The notes beneath the pieces are model-generated. The model did not search any database, was not told where the DNA came from, and saw nothing but the letters and a program-made list of their open reading frames with translations. Below are positions 35,447-44,400 of a stretch of 64,000 nt of DNA, piece after piece. Positions within the stretch are counted from its first letter, which is position 1. Every line of letters starts with the position of its first letter. Location of the stretch: the NCBI RefSeq assembly GCF_050717515.1, contig NZ_JBOITL010000022.1, positions 62,001-126,000 of the forward strand, in the 5' to 3' direction. This DNA is from Clostridium_AD sp050717515. GTDB taxonomy: Bacteria > Bacillota > Clostridia > Clostridiales > Clostridiaceae. A program made the translations under genes and the position numbers.

Positions 35447-35476
35447 AAACCTCATTTACTTATGGTACGGTTCTCC
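35447..35476 (-). repeat. Direct repeat at the rlmH 3' end, proximal copy
   Basis: Spans the last six codons and stop of rlmH plus 9 bases; identical to 33872-33901. Candidate att site. Confidence 0.75.
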
Positions 35477-35935
35477 ACTTATTATTCTAAACCCTCTATA
35501 AACCTGTTCTAGAAGCATTACTCTAAATAATTGATGTGGGAAAGTCATCTTTGAAAAGCATAATTTGTAATTGGATCTTTCTAAAACAGCCCTCGATAAT
35601 CCTAATGATCCCCCAATGACAAAAGCTATATTACTTTCACCCTTGACGCCCAATTCCATTATATAATTTGACAGTTCCTCAGAGGATAGCATATTTCCTT
35701 TTAACTCTAGAGCAATTACAAACATATTATCCTTTATGCTCTTAAGTATTGCCTCTCCTTCTTTTTCTTTTATTAAAACCTCTTGTTTTTCTGAAGCATT
35801 ATCTGGAGTTTTCTCGTCACTTAATTCAACTATATTAAGCTTGCAGTATCTAGATAGTCTTTTGGTATATTCATCTATAGCACTTTTTAAATATTTTTCC
35901 TTTATTTTTCCTACACAAATAATAGTTATGTTCAT
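35456..35935 (-). CDS. rlmH: 23S rRNA (pseudouridine1915-N3)-methyltransferase
   Basis: 159 residues, the normal RlmH length. SPOUT methyltransferase with the knot motif VIGGSLGLS, the MTFPHQLFR segment and the conserved C-terminal YRGFRI...PYHK. It methylates pseudouridine 1915 of 23S rRNA. The start MNITIICVGK at 35935 has AAGGAG upstream; a start at 35956 would precede it. Its 3' end is duplicated at 33872-33901, matching its role as integration target in other bacteria. In many Firmicutes it lies near yycJ, which is here 4.6 kb away, with an ABC/TetR block between. Confidence 0.95.
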   Translation of the reverse strand: MNITIICVGKIKEKYLKSAIDEYTKRLSRYCKLNIVELSDEKTPDNASEKQEVLIKEKEGEAILKSIKDNMFVIALELKGNMLSSEELSNYIMELGVKGESNIAFVIGGSLGLSRAVLERSNYKLCFSKMTFPHQLFRVMLLEQVYRGFRIISGEPYHK

Positions 35936-35958
35936 TCTAGGTCTCCTTTTTAACATTT

Positions 35959-36756
35959 CTATATATTCAAATCCCTTTTTTTATAAAACACATATGTGAT
36001 GCACAACATTACCAAAATAATTATAATTGATAATATCACAAAGCTCCATTGAAATCCACAGCCATTCATCAAATCTTTAGCTTCAAAATACTTAAACGGC
36101 GTAAGATATTTAAGATTTTTAAGTTTACTGTTTATATCTATGGCTATAGATAGTATAAATGTTATTAACAGTATGGCTGTAGATATAGATGTAGCTATCT
36201 TAGGTTTTTTGCTCACAGCAGCTATGGCTGTGCCAATAAGCATAAACATAAGCTGCAAAATAAGCATTCCCATCATTAATATTACTATGTCTGCACTTAC
36301 CGCTTCACCTCTGCTGTACTTTCCTACTATAATTATTGAAGATACCAAAGTAATAACATTAAATATCAAAATATTCATTGTGGCAGCCAACAATTTTGAT
36401 GTGATGATTTCATTTCTTGAAATCGGCTTTGCCAATAAAAACTCTGCTGTTTTATCTCGTTCTTCCTTTGAAATTATATCAGCTCCAAGCATAGCAGCAT
36501 GAATCGTCGCCATAAGTACTAAGTATAAAAATAGCACTCCATAATAACCACTAGCCTTTGACAAATCTAACGTACCGACACCCATAATTGCTAGCATAAA
36601 TTTTGGCATTTGATCCAATAGTTCATTCATAGATTGCCCTGAGGATGATAAAGCAGCAAATTTCCCCATACCAGCCACAACCATAAATAGTATACCAAAA
36701 GCCCATATAATAAGGCTTTTTCTATGAGCTCTCATCTCTACAATAAATATATTCAT
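35959..36756 (-). CDS. ABC-2 permease, paralogue 2
   Basis: 265 residues with six membrane segments. The motif KEERDKTAEFLLAKPISRNEI after the second segment marks ABC-2 exporters of this type. It is paralogous to 36805-37602 (compare KEVRAKTADFLLTKPVTRRAI), so the exporter is probably a permease heterodimer with the ATPase at 37608-38492. It ends 23 bases before the rlmH start. Confidence 0.88.
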   Translation of the reverse strand: MNIFIVEMRAHRKSLIIWAFGILFMVVAGMGKFAALSSSGQSMNELLDQMPKFMLAIMGVGTLDLSKASGYYGVLFLYLVLMATIHAAMLGADIISKEERDKTAEFLLAKPISRNEIITSKLLAATMNILIFNVITLVSSIIIVGKYSRGEAVSADIVILMMGMLILQLMFMLIGTAIAAVSKKPKIATSISTAILLITFILSIAIDINSKLKNLKYLTPFKYFEAKDLMNGCGFQWSFVILSIIIILVMLCITYVFYKKRDLNI

Positions 36757-36804
36757 AACCTTACCTCCTTATATTCCTAGATAACTATAAATTGTTAATC
36801 ACCC

Positions 36805-37602
36805 TTAAACAGCGTGGACATCCTTCCTAGCATACACAAAATAGCTAGCAGAAATTACTGCAATAATAAACACTATTTCTATTATAATAAATGTAACCTC
36901 ATAACTAGAATTTTTTATAATGTACCCCGTGTCAAAATACTTAAAGGGCGTAATATAACGCATAGCAACATCCCCGGTTGTGGATGAAAACATTCCAATA
37001 ATAAAAAATATAAATACCGTACCAAGGGAAATAGGTAGCACAGATTTAATCTTAGGTCCCACCACAGAAATTATAATTCCCAGCGATAGAAACATAATCT
37101 GGACGAAAAATAATGTAATAGAAATCATAAAGAATATTTTGTAACTATATTCTTCTGTTTTTACAAGAGACGCCATAATACTAGCAACCACTAGATAAGT
37201 TGTATTAGTAATTATTAGACAGGTTACTGCAGCTATTAACTTTGATGTCATAATTGCCCTGCGAGTAACAGGTTTAGTTAAAAGGAAATCTGCTGTTTTT
37301 GCGCGAACTTCCTTTGATATAATGGAGGTGCCTAGATTCATAGCTTGAATTGCACCACAAAGTGTTAAATATAAAAATGTATAGGAGTAAAATCCTAAAA
37401 TAGAAGACATACTATCTACAGAGAGACCCAATGCTTTTCTTACTGGCTCTGGAAATCCTTCCATCAACTTTTTAAATGCTTCAACTTCATTTGAAAAAGC
37501 TGGATACATTGACAAGAAAATTGTAACAAGGGCAATTAAAGACCCTGTCCATATTATAGTGGATTTTCTATAAGCCTTAAGTTCATGTAAAAACATATTC
37601 AT
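36805..37602 (-). CDS. ABC-2 permease, paralogue 1
   Basis: 265 residues, six membrane segments, same length and layout as the neighbour at 35959-36756, indicating tandem duplication. N-terminal FLHELKAYRKSTIIW is shared in form. It starts 5 bases after the ATPase stop, so the order is ATPase, permease 1, permease 2 in one operon. Similar systems export drugs or antimicrobial lipids; substrate unknown. Confidence 0.88.
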   Translation of the reverse strand: MNMFLHELKAYRKSTIIWTGSLIALVTIFLSMYPAFSNEVEAFKKLMEGFPEPVRKALGLSVDSMSSILGFYSYTFLYLTLCGAIQAMNLGTSIISKEVRAKTADFLLTKPVTRRAIMTSKLIAAVTCLIITNTTYLVVASIMASLVKTEEYSYKIFFMISITLFFVQIMFLSLGIIISVVGPKIKSVLPISLGTVFIFFIIGMFSSTTGDVAMRYITPFKYFDTGYIIKNSSYEVTFIIIEIVFIIAVISASYFVYARKDVHAV

Positions 37603-37607
37603 AGATT

Positions 37608-38492
37608 TTAGTCCTCCTTCGCATAATAATGCATAAAGATTTCTTCAAGGTCTGGCTCTTCAATCCAAAGATTTGTTATATCTATTTCTGAAATCTTTTT
37701 CATAACAAAATTAATATTACCCCTAAATAAAAAGCTTACTATTTTACCTTTTATATCTAAAGCACTTACACCACTTATATTAAAGTAATTATCTTCTATC
37801 TTTGATGCCACTTCTATTTTGAACTTTTTATGGTTACTTTCTTGTAGCGTACTAATTTTTTCAACCTTTATGATCTTTCCCTCTTTAATAATGGCAACAC
37901 GATTACATAGCCTCTGAACCTCACTTAAAATATGCGAAGAAAGTAAAATTGTTGCACCCTGCTTATTCTCCTGCTCTAGAAGTTCAAAGAATTTTTGTTG
38001 CATAAGGGGGTCGAGTCCACTAGTAGGCTCATCAAGTATAATAAGTTTAGGTGAGTGTAAAAGCCCTTGGACAATACCAACTTTCTTTTTATTACCATAA
38101 GATAAATCATCAATTTTCTTATTAAGATCAAGGTTCATTGTTTCAGCCAATTCATGAATTCTCTTGGTACAATCTTTCTTGTAAAAACTAGCTGAATACT
38201 TTAGAAGGTCAATAACCTTCATATTGTCATAATAAAAAACCTCTGATGGTAGGTATCCTATTTCCTTCTTTATCTCCGGTCCAAATTTAACGCAGTCCTT
38301 ACCAAAAATTGTAGCACTACCAGACGTCGGATAAATTAGGGATAACAATGTTCTTATTGTTGTTGATTTTCCTGCACCATTAGGCCCAATAAAGCCAAAA
38401 ATTTCTCCTTGCTGCACATTAAAACTCACATCAGTGATCCCTCTTGCTTTGCCATAGCTTTTAGTCAAATTTTTGATTTCAATAACATTCAT
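37608..38492 (-). CDS. ABC-2 exporter ATPase
   Basis: 294 residues. Walker A GPNGAGKST, signature LSYGNKKK (the usual variant here), Walker B LIILDEPTSGLD, H-loop SHILSEV, and a C-terminal DUF4162-like tail ending IFMHYYAKED. Canonical ATPase of a drug/lipid exporter. It is preceded by AGGAGGG and follows the TetR gene by 66 bases; the regulator probably represses this operon. Confidence 0.92.
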   Translation of the reverse strand: MNVIEIKNLTKSYGKARGITDVSFNVQQGEIFGFIGPNGAGKSTTIRTLLSLIYPTSGSATIFGKDCVKFGPEIKKEIGYLPSEVFYYDNMKVIDLLKYSASFYKKDCTKRIHELAETMNLDLNKKIDDLSYGNKKKVGIVQGLLHSPKLIILDEPTSGLDPLMQQKFFELLEQENKQGATILLSSHILSEVQRLCNRVAIIKEGKIIKVEKISTLQESNHKKFKIEVASKIEDNYFNISGVSALDIKGKIVSFLFRGNINFVMKKISEIDITNLWIEEPDLEEIFMHYYAKED

Positions 38493-38558
38493 TTTTAAAC
38501 CCTCCTTATGATTTTTTTATATACAGTACAAAATAGTCGATTTCAATTATATTTTTTA

Positions 38559-39173
38559 TTATAGAAATTCTTCCTTATATACCGCATTTTTATAAAAATT
38601 ATAAATCTCGAGTGCCTGTTCATACATTTCACTCATACTTGAATGATTTTTAACACCATCGTTCCAGATACCTTCCGAACACCATGAAATCATTTTATTC
38701 AATTTTTCAATATCCGTGCCATCTTTGAACTTACTTAAATCGATTTTCTCAAACATTTTCTTATACATTTTTTCTTCTATTTTTTCATTGACTTCTTTAA
38801 TAGATTCAACAATCTCAGGCATTTTCTCGTAACTTGCCTTGATAACAAATTTGTACATATAAGGATATTTCTCTAAAAGAGCCATTGTAAAATTCAGACT
38901 TTGGCGAAGCATTTCAAAATAATCTGTCTCATCAAAATTAAACTTTTCGTACACTTTTTTTTCATAAATTTTCATAGTATATTCATACAAAAAAATAAAT
39001 AATGATTTTTTATTCTTAAAATATTGAAATAATGAACCTTTTGCAATTTTTGCTTCTGCTGCAATATCATCTGTTGATGCATGTTTATAATCATTTGTAG
39101 AAAATATATTCGTTCCTGCATTAATAATCCGATTTTGTTTTTCTTCATCCAATTTATAAAAAATCTGATACAT
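38559..39173 (-). CDS. TetR-family repressor
   Basis: 204 residues. N-terminal helix-turn-helix (about 10-55, with ASTDDIAAEAKIAKGSLFQYFKNK) and a C-terminal helical ligand domain. Start at 39173 (MYQIFYKLDEE) is set by AAAGGAG 7 bases upstream; an in-frame start at 39203 lacks one. It is first in the block with the ABC-2 exporter and likely controls it in response to a drug. Confidence 0.9.
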   Translation of the reverse strand: MYQIFYKLDEEKQNRIINAGTNIFSTNDYKHASTDDIAAEAKIAKGSLFQYFKNKKSLFIFLYEYTMKIYEKKVYEKFNFDETDYFEMLRQSLNFTMALLEKYPYMYKFVIKASYEKMPEIVESIKEVNEKIEEKMYKKMFEKIDLSKFKDGTDIEKLNKMISWCSEGIWNDGVKNHSSMSEMYEQALEIYNFYKNAVYKEEFL

Positions 39174-39388
39174 ATAAAGCTCCTTTCTGACTAGTATAGT
39201 CATAATATTACGCCGATGACTGGAAAAAACAACCCCCCCTACAGGAAAAATATTGTTATTTTACTATTTTTAACAATATATGAATAACTTTTGTGTTATA
39301 AAAATTCAAAAAAAATAAATAAAACCTACACAAATATGCAAGGTTTTATTTATTATAATTATTTATAATTTTACGTAATTTCTTGTAA

Positions 39389-39886
39389 TTATTTTCCACA
39401 ACATTTCTTATATTTTTTTCCACTTCCGCAAGGGCATACATCATTTCTTCCAACTTTATCAGTATTAACTACCATTTTGGAATCTCTATAAGCTCTTTGA
39501 ATTTCTTTTCTCTTTTCTTTTGAGAAAATCCCTTCCCATTGTGGAAGCTCATATAGATAATCTGCTTTTGCGTCTAACATATTAAAATAAAGTTTTTCAT
39601 AGTCTATTTTAAAATCTACTTCAGTGCCCTCTTCAGTTTCTTCTAATACTACTGGTTCTAAGAGACTGTCGTTTATTCCATCAGTAAATCCCATAAAATA
39701 AATGTTAGATACATCAAAGTGTTTTGCAAGTTCTCCTATTGTACCTTTAACCTCATCTTTATGGTTTGATAATAATTTAGTGTAAATGCGTTTTTCTACT
39801 TCTCCATATTCTTGCCAAAACGCAGGTTCTCCTCTACGTTTAACATAGTCAACCACCATATCTGTCCACTCTTTATATAAACTCAT
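39389..39886 (-). CDS. SEC-C motif protein
   Basis: 165 residues: a helical domain of about 140 residues and a C-terminal SEC-C zinc motif CPCGSGKKYKKCCG (the SecA-type tail). Such stand-alone proteins occur widely in clostridia; they probably bind zinc and a protein or nucleic-acid partner, but no function is established. Ribosome site AAGGAG before the ATG at 39886. Single gene. Confidence 0.85.
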   Translation of the reverse strand: MSLYKEWTDMVVDYVKRRGEPAFWQEYGEVEKRIYTKLLSNHKDEVKGTIGELAKHFDVSNIYFMGFTDGINDSLLEPVVLEETEEGTEVDFKIDYEKLYFNMLDAKADYLYELPQWEGIFSKEKRKEIQRAYRDSKMVVNTDKVGRNDVCPCGSGKKYKKCCGK

Positions 39887-40010
39887 GTTTCATTCTCCTT
39901 CGAATCATAATGTATTTTGTTATATTCCATTATTATAATAAATATTTCACTAATTTTCAACATTTATGTTTAAATATCTTAAATTAAATGAATTTTCCAT
40001 AGCTAGTTTC

Positions 40011-40574
40011 CTATTTTTTTATTAGTACTATTTCTTCTTTACTAAAGGGCTTAGATATATCAAAGTTCCCACCTATTGTTTCAATATCTTTATTTTCCAT
40101 AGTTATTCTTACTTTTTGTACAGATGGCAATTGAGTTAATGACGCAGCTATACCTTGCAAACAACTTTTTTCTTTTGCAACTGACATCTTTATTCTAGCT
40201 TCTTTACTCAAATTAACATAAGCGATACTATCTTTAATCGAAAAACTTAATAATCTAGTTTCTTTAGGGAGTATTGGTTTTAACTCACTTTTTACAGTAG
40301 GTCCTTTTATAAGTTCTTGCATAATAGCTTCCCCAATAAGTTCTTCTTTATTGATAATTCTCTCATCTTTAATTACTTCTACATTAGAATCATCTTTTGT
40401 ACCATCAAAATAAATACCAAATTGGATAAAGTCATCTTTTTCTAGGGGAAGTTTTAAATTCTCAATCTTTTCTTTGTTTACTACACTTTTACTATCTTTT
40501 TTTTCACACCCAGAAAATGCTACTGTTGAAATAACAAGTAATGAACATAATAGTAATTTTGTTACATTTTTCAT
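40011..40574 (-). CDS. GerMN-domain lipoprotein
   Basis: 187 residues. Signal with lipobox (LLVISTVAFSGC, Cys22) for lipid attachment outside the membrane, then one GerMN domain (about 70-160, with EAIMQELIKGPT and IAYVNLSKEA). GerM proteins are cell-surface factors linked in Bacillus to sporulation and germination. It ends the apparent yycJ/gerMN unit: 14 bases separate it from yycJ (40589). Confidence 0.85.
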   Translation of the reverse strand: MKNVTKLLLCSLLVISTVAFSGCEKKDSKSVVNKEKIENLKLPLEKDDFIQFGIYFDGTKDDSNVEVIKDERIINKEELIGEAIMQELIKGPTVKSELKPILPKETRLLSFSIKDSIAYVNLSKEARIKMSVAKEKSCLQGIAASLTQLPSVQKVRITMENKDIETIGGNFDISKPFSKEEIVLIKK

Positions 40575-40588
40575 ATTTGACCTCTCCT

Positions 40589-41374
40589 TTAAAAATCAAT
40601 TACATCACTTGGCATGTCCCTTCTAGCTAGATCTAAAAAAATGTCCTTACCTATTTCAATATAATTGTCTTTGAGTATATTAACCACTGTTTGATATGCT
40701 AACTCTGGAAAATTATTCGTTTTACTCAAATGTCCTAGAATAATGCGTTTTTGTTTGTCATTCATTATTTCCACTATAGCATTTCCACATGCATCATTGG
40801 ATAAATGGCCCACGTCACTTAATATCCTTCTTTTTAATGGGTATGGATAAGGGCCAAACTTTACCATTTCCACATCATGATTACTCTCTAGTAAAATTAC
40901 ATCTGCATCTTTTATTATAGTCTTTACTTCCTCAGAAAAGTAGCCTAAATCAGTAGCTATACATGCCTTCTTTTTTCCGCTGTAAAAAGCATACCCTATA
41001 GGGTTTACAGCATCATGTGATATACTATAATTTATTATATGCATATCATTTATGTCCACAGAATTATTATTAATAATTCTTATATTATGTTCTTTTATAT
41101 TGCCTATTTTATTTTCCATAGCCTTCCAAGTGGCCTCATTGGCATATATTGGTGTATCGTATCTTCTAGAAATAATCCCGGCACCTTTTATGTGGTCAGA
41201 ATGTTCATGAGTAATAAAAATACCATCAATATGGTTAGGGTCTTGATTTATATGGTTAAGAGCACTTTCAATGCTTTTTCCTGGCATACCAACATCTACT
41301 AAAATCTTTGTATTTTCTGACGCTACAAATACGCTATTCCCACTGCTTCCACTATATAATGGACAAAATATCAT
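40589..41374 (-). CDS. yycJ: Metallo-beta-lactamase-fold hydrolase YycJ/WalJ
   Basis: 261 residues. THEHSDHI near residue 55 is the HxHxDH metal site, with further His and Asp in DVGHLSND and LGHLSKTN. The SGSSGNS N-terminus is typical of YycJ, a 5'-3' exonuclease-type protein linked to DNA repair and the cell-wall (WalKR) locus. It lies 17 bases after murA, so murA, yycJ and the GerMN gene form a wall-related operon; walKR themselves are not adjacent. Confidence 0.92.
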   Translation of the reverse strand: MIFCPLYSGSSGNSVFVASENTKILVDVGMPGKSIESALNHINQDPNHIDGIFITHEHSDHIKGAGIISRRYDTPIYANEATWKAMENKIGNIKEHNIRIINNNSVDINDMHIINYSISHDAVNPIGYAFYSGKKKACIATDLGYFSEEVKTIIKDADVILLESNHDVEMVKFGPYPYPLKRRILSDVGHLSNDACGNAIVEIMNDKQKRIILGHLSKTNNFPELAYQTVVNILKDNYIEIGKDIFLDLARRDMPSDVIDF

Positions 41375-41391
41375 AATTGTCTCCTTTAATT

Positions 41392-42648
41392 TTAAATTGT
41401 AACTCTACTTATATCGGCCCCTATACTCCTGAATTTTTCTTCAATGTTTGGATATCCTCTATCAATATGTTCTATTCCTAAAATTTCTGTAGTACCTTCT
41501 GCTATAAGGCCTGCTATAACTAGTGCTGCTCCGGCTCTTAAATCTGATGCTGTTACAACTGTTCCTATCAGTTTATCTACGCCATCAACTGTAGCTACAC
41601 TTCCTTCTACTTTAATGGAAGCCCCCATCTTTTTTAATTCATCCACATGTTTAAATCTAGCTTCCCAGATACTTTCATTTATTATGCTTCTGCCCTCTGA
41701 AATGCATAATAATGTATTCATTGGTTGTTGCACATCCGTTGGAAATCCTGGATAAGGAAGCGTCTTAATATTTACAGCCTTAAGTCTTCCCTTAGCTTTA
41801 ACCGTAACACTGTCTCCACCTTCATGTACCTCTGCCCCCATTTCCATGAGCTTTGCAGAAATTGATTCAAGATGTTTTGGAATAACATTATTTACAGTTA
41901 CTTCACCACCACAAGCAGCGGCTGCTATCATAAAGGTACCTGCCTCAATCTGATCTGGAATTACACTGTAGGTACATCCTGTTAATTCTTTTACACCTAT
42001 GATTCTTATAACATCTGTACCTGCACCTTTAACATTAGCTCCCATAGAGTTTAAAAAGTTAGCTACGTCAACCACATGAGGTTCTTTTGCAGAATTTTCT
42101 AAAATAGTTGTACCTTCTGCAAGAGTTGCTGCAGCCATTACATTTATTGTTGCACCTACACTAACAACATCAAAATAAATACTGGTTCCAATTAGTCTAT
42201 CCGCCTCAACATTTACAGCACCATTCTCAATTGTTACGGTTGCTCCAAGTGCCTCAAATCCTTTTATATGTTGATCTATTGGTCTTACACCTATAGGGCA
42301 ACCCCCTGGGAGATCCACTTTAGCTTTTTTAAATCTAGCTAAAAGTGCACCAATTAAATAATAAGACGCTCTCATTTTTCTTACATCTTCAGTACTCGCA
42401 TCCATGCTAATTATATTTGTACTATCTATAGAAACTGAATTATTTTCTCTTTTAATTTCACAACCTAGATCCTCTAATATTCTTTCAATACAATTTACAT
42501 CTTCTATATCCGGAATATTTTCAATGATACACTTTCCCTTACTTGCGATTATAGCTACTGGTAGAATTGCTACTGCTGCATTTTTGGCACCACTTATTTC
42601 TACCTGACCAAGTATAGGTTTTCCTCCGTTAATTACCAATTTATCCAT
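41392..42648 (-). CDS. murA: UDP-N-acetylglucosamine 1-carboxyvinyltransferase
   Basis: 418 residues, standard MurA. It transfers enolpyruvate to UDP-GlcNAc, the first committed step of peptidoglycan synthesis. KNAAVAILP near 22-30 and Cys117 in GGCPIGVRP (the fosfomycin-target Cys, here intact) are present. A second MurA copy is common in Firmicutes, so which of the two this is cannot be said. First gene of the operon with yycJ. Confidence 0.95.
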   Translation of the reverse strand: MDKLVINGGKPILGQVEISGAKNAAVAILPVAIIASKGKCIIENIPDIEDVNCIERILEDLGCEIKRENNSVSIDSTNIISMDASTEDVRKMRASYYLIGALLARFKKAKVDLPGGCPIGVRPIDQHIKGFEALGATVTIENGAVNVEADRLIGTSIYFDVVSVGATINVMAAATLAEGTTILENSAKEPHVVDVANFLNSMGANVKGAGTDVIRIIGVKELTGCTYSVIPDQIEAGTFMIAAAACGGEVTVNNVIPKHLESISAKLMEMGAEVHEGGDSVTVKAKGRLKAVNIKTLPYPGFPTDVQQPMNTLLCISEGRSIINESIWEARFKHVDELKKMGASIKVEGSVATVDGVDKLIGTVVTASDLRAGAALVIAGLIAEGTTEILGIEHIDRGYPNIEEKFRSIGADISRVTI

Positions 42649-42834
42649 ATTCGTATCATCCTCACTATACTTTATATATTAATTTACTTTATAATTTACT
42701 TTTTATTTTACTTTTATTTTTATATATACATGCCATTATAACATACCTAAATTATATTCTAACATTTATTTTGAAAATATGAAATGATATTATTTTGTTT
42801 AATATATAATTTATTTAAATAGCCATAGTTTTTT

Positions 42835-42887
42835 CATAATAATATAAAAATCACCCGCGATAGGCCGGTGATTTTTATATTATTATG
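42835..42887. terminator. Strong hairpin, 21-bp perfect arms
   Basis: Arms 42835-42855 and 42867-42887, 11-base loop. It overlaps the last codons of the DUF1540 gene (42883-43041) and ends its transcript on the minus strand. Confidence 0.8.
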
Positions 42888-43041
42888 ATGTTTTAAAACT
42901 TCCACAGTCTGTACATTCTTGTGTTTTAGCAACACTTTCATGTTTTATGACTTCGATTTTGTTTAAAGTACAATAGTTATCATCTTTACAATGAAATTTA
43001 CACTCACTTACTATACAACCTATACTGTCATTATGCTCCAT
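42883..43041 (-). CDS. DUF1540 cysteine-rich small protein
   Basis: 52 residues. Two cysteine clusters: CIVSECKFHC near 9-18, then Cys24, and CTDCGSF near 43. This is the DUF1540 pattern common in clostridia, of unknown function and probably metal-binding. AAAGGAGGTG precedes the ATG at 43041 with good spacing. Reading into the terminator stem is usual for such tiny genes. Confidence 0.88.
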   Translation of the reverse strand: MEHNDSIGCIVSECKFHCKDDNYCTLNKIEVIKHESVAKTQECTDCGSFKTS

Positions 43042-43192
43042 ATTAAAAGCACCTCCTTTAATTGATTATAAAATTATTATTAACATAATTAAAATTAATT
43101 ATGCTAGTAAAATAGTATACATAAATTTACATAGAAAATACAAAACTAAAAAAATATGTTATAATATATTTATAATTTAATTAAAATAATGT

Positions 43193-43208
43193 TAACCAAT
43201 CTTGGTTA
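43193..43208 (+). promoter_or_regulatory. Operator-like palindrome before the 2H genes
   Basis: TAACCAA-TC-TTGGTTA, perfect 7-bp arms, 23 bases upstream of the first start codon. An AT-rich promoter region with TATAAT-like boxes lies upstream (near 43160). Confidence 0.4.
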
Positions 43209-43231
43209 TTAATTTTATTCGGAGGAAAAAT

Positions 43232-43780
43232 ATGAAATACTTTTTAGTTGCTTTATTTGATGATGAATCTAATTCTACAATTCAAAATATTCAAAGAGAT
43301 ATTTGTAGGAAATATAAACTATACAAAAGCTCCCCTAATCTTTATATATCAATATGTAGTATAACGAATCCTGATTTAGAAAAATTAGATGTAGTTGTTT
43401 CTAAAATTATGGTTCCTTATAAGAAATTCAAAGTTAACATAAACAATAGTATTAGTTTAACCGAAAATTTTACTCAAGTTAATCTTAAAGTTGAAGATAA
43501 AGGATATATTTATCGTTTAGCTAGAAGTATTACAGATACTTTAGATTTACATGGCTTTAACGTTAAAAGTGAGAATGATAATATTGATCTACGAATTCTC
43601 TTATCTAATGCCAATCACATTATTAAAAAATTATATAACGGAGGACCAATTACTATTGATGCTAATTTAGATAAGGATGATTTTTTTAAGTTTGCAAAGG
43701 TTTGCCGCCTTGAATTATGGAAACAGGTTAGTATTAAAAAAGAAATGATAGTTAAAACTTATGATCTAAGAGAATACTAA
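43232..43780 (+). CDS. 2H phosphoesterase-like protein lacking both catalytic histidines
   Basis: 182 residues, same fold and length as the next gene (2'-5' RNA ligase/LigT-like 2H family), to which it aligns over its full length (both start VALFD). The family needs two HxT/HxS motifs. Here the first reads LYISIC (Tyr38 for His, Ser40 for Thr) and the second LRILLSN (Arg for His, Leu for Ser), so it should be catalytically dead. It might bind RNA or regulate its partner. Start at 43232 with GGAGG upstream; an in-frame start at 43202 lies before it. First gene of a run with the active paralogue and a dUTPase. Confidence 0.78.
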   Translation: MKYFLVALFDDESNSTIQNIQRDICRKYKLYKSSPNLYISICSITNPDLEKLDVVVSKIMVPYKKFKVNINNSISLTENFTQVNLKVEDKGYIYRLARSITDTLDLHGFNVKSENDNIDLRILLSNANHIIKKLYNGGPITIDANLDKDDFFKFAKVCRLELWKQVSIKKEMIVKTYDLREY

Positions 43781-43819
43781 AGAACATAAAGTTATGTTTT
43801 AAGTTTGAGGGTGATAAAA

Positions 43820-44368
43820 ATGGTTTACTATTTGGTTGCTTTATTTGACAGTGATTCTTATACGTATGTGGAATCACTGCAAAAGACACTTTGTGAAAAA
43901 TATAGCCTGTATAGGTCCGGAACAGATTTACCTATGCTTCATATAACTCTAGAAATAATAACGGATCCCAATCTTTTCGATTTGGATATTTCTTTAAAAA
44001 ATATTCTCCTAGATTATACTGAATTCCAAGTTGAATTAAATGGTGTAATATGCTTTGACCCTCCATTTAAATCCGTAAACTTAAACATTAATAATACAGG
44101 CACTATATATGAATTATCTAAGAATATAAATTCTATTTTAAAATCACAAGGTTATAATGTTCGTGAACATATTGAAAATTGGAATTTACATATTTCACTA
44201 GCTAACACAACTTTTGCTGATAGAGAGTGGTCTGATAGTGAATATTTAGACGCTTGTAAATTAGCTAAGGATGAGAAATTGTTAAAAACTATTACAATCC
44301 ACTGCGTAGAGCTTTGGAAACCTATAAATGATAATGATGAAATGGTGGTTAAAAAATACACTTTATAA
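43820..44368 (+). CDS. 2H phosphoesterase (2'-5' RNA ligase/LigT-like)
   Basis: 182 residues with both motifs: LHITLE (His41, Thr43) and LHISLAN (His124, Ser126). Family members hydrolyse or form 2',3'-cyclic or 2'-5' phosphate bonds; phage 2H enzymes also degrade cyclic oligonucleotide signals. The substrate here is unknown. The ATG at 43820 is preferred since GAGGGTG lies just upstream. It follows its inactive paralogue by 39 bases and precedes a dUTPase by 32 bases. Confidence 0.85.
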   Translation: MVYYLVALFDSDSYTYVESLQKTLCEKYSLYRSGTDLPMLHITLEIITDPNLFDLDISLKNILLDYTEFQVELNGVICFDPPFKSVNLNINNTGTIYELSKNINSILKSQGYNVREHIENWNLHISLANTTFADREWSDSEYLDACKLAKDEKLLKTITIHCVELWKPINDNDEMVVKKYTL

Positions 44369-44400
44369 AATATACGATTTAGTAAAAAGGCGGTTTAAAC

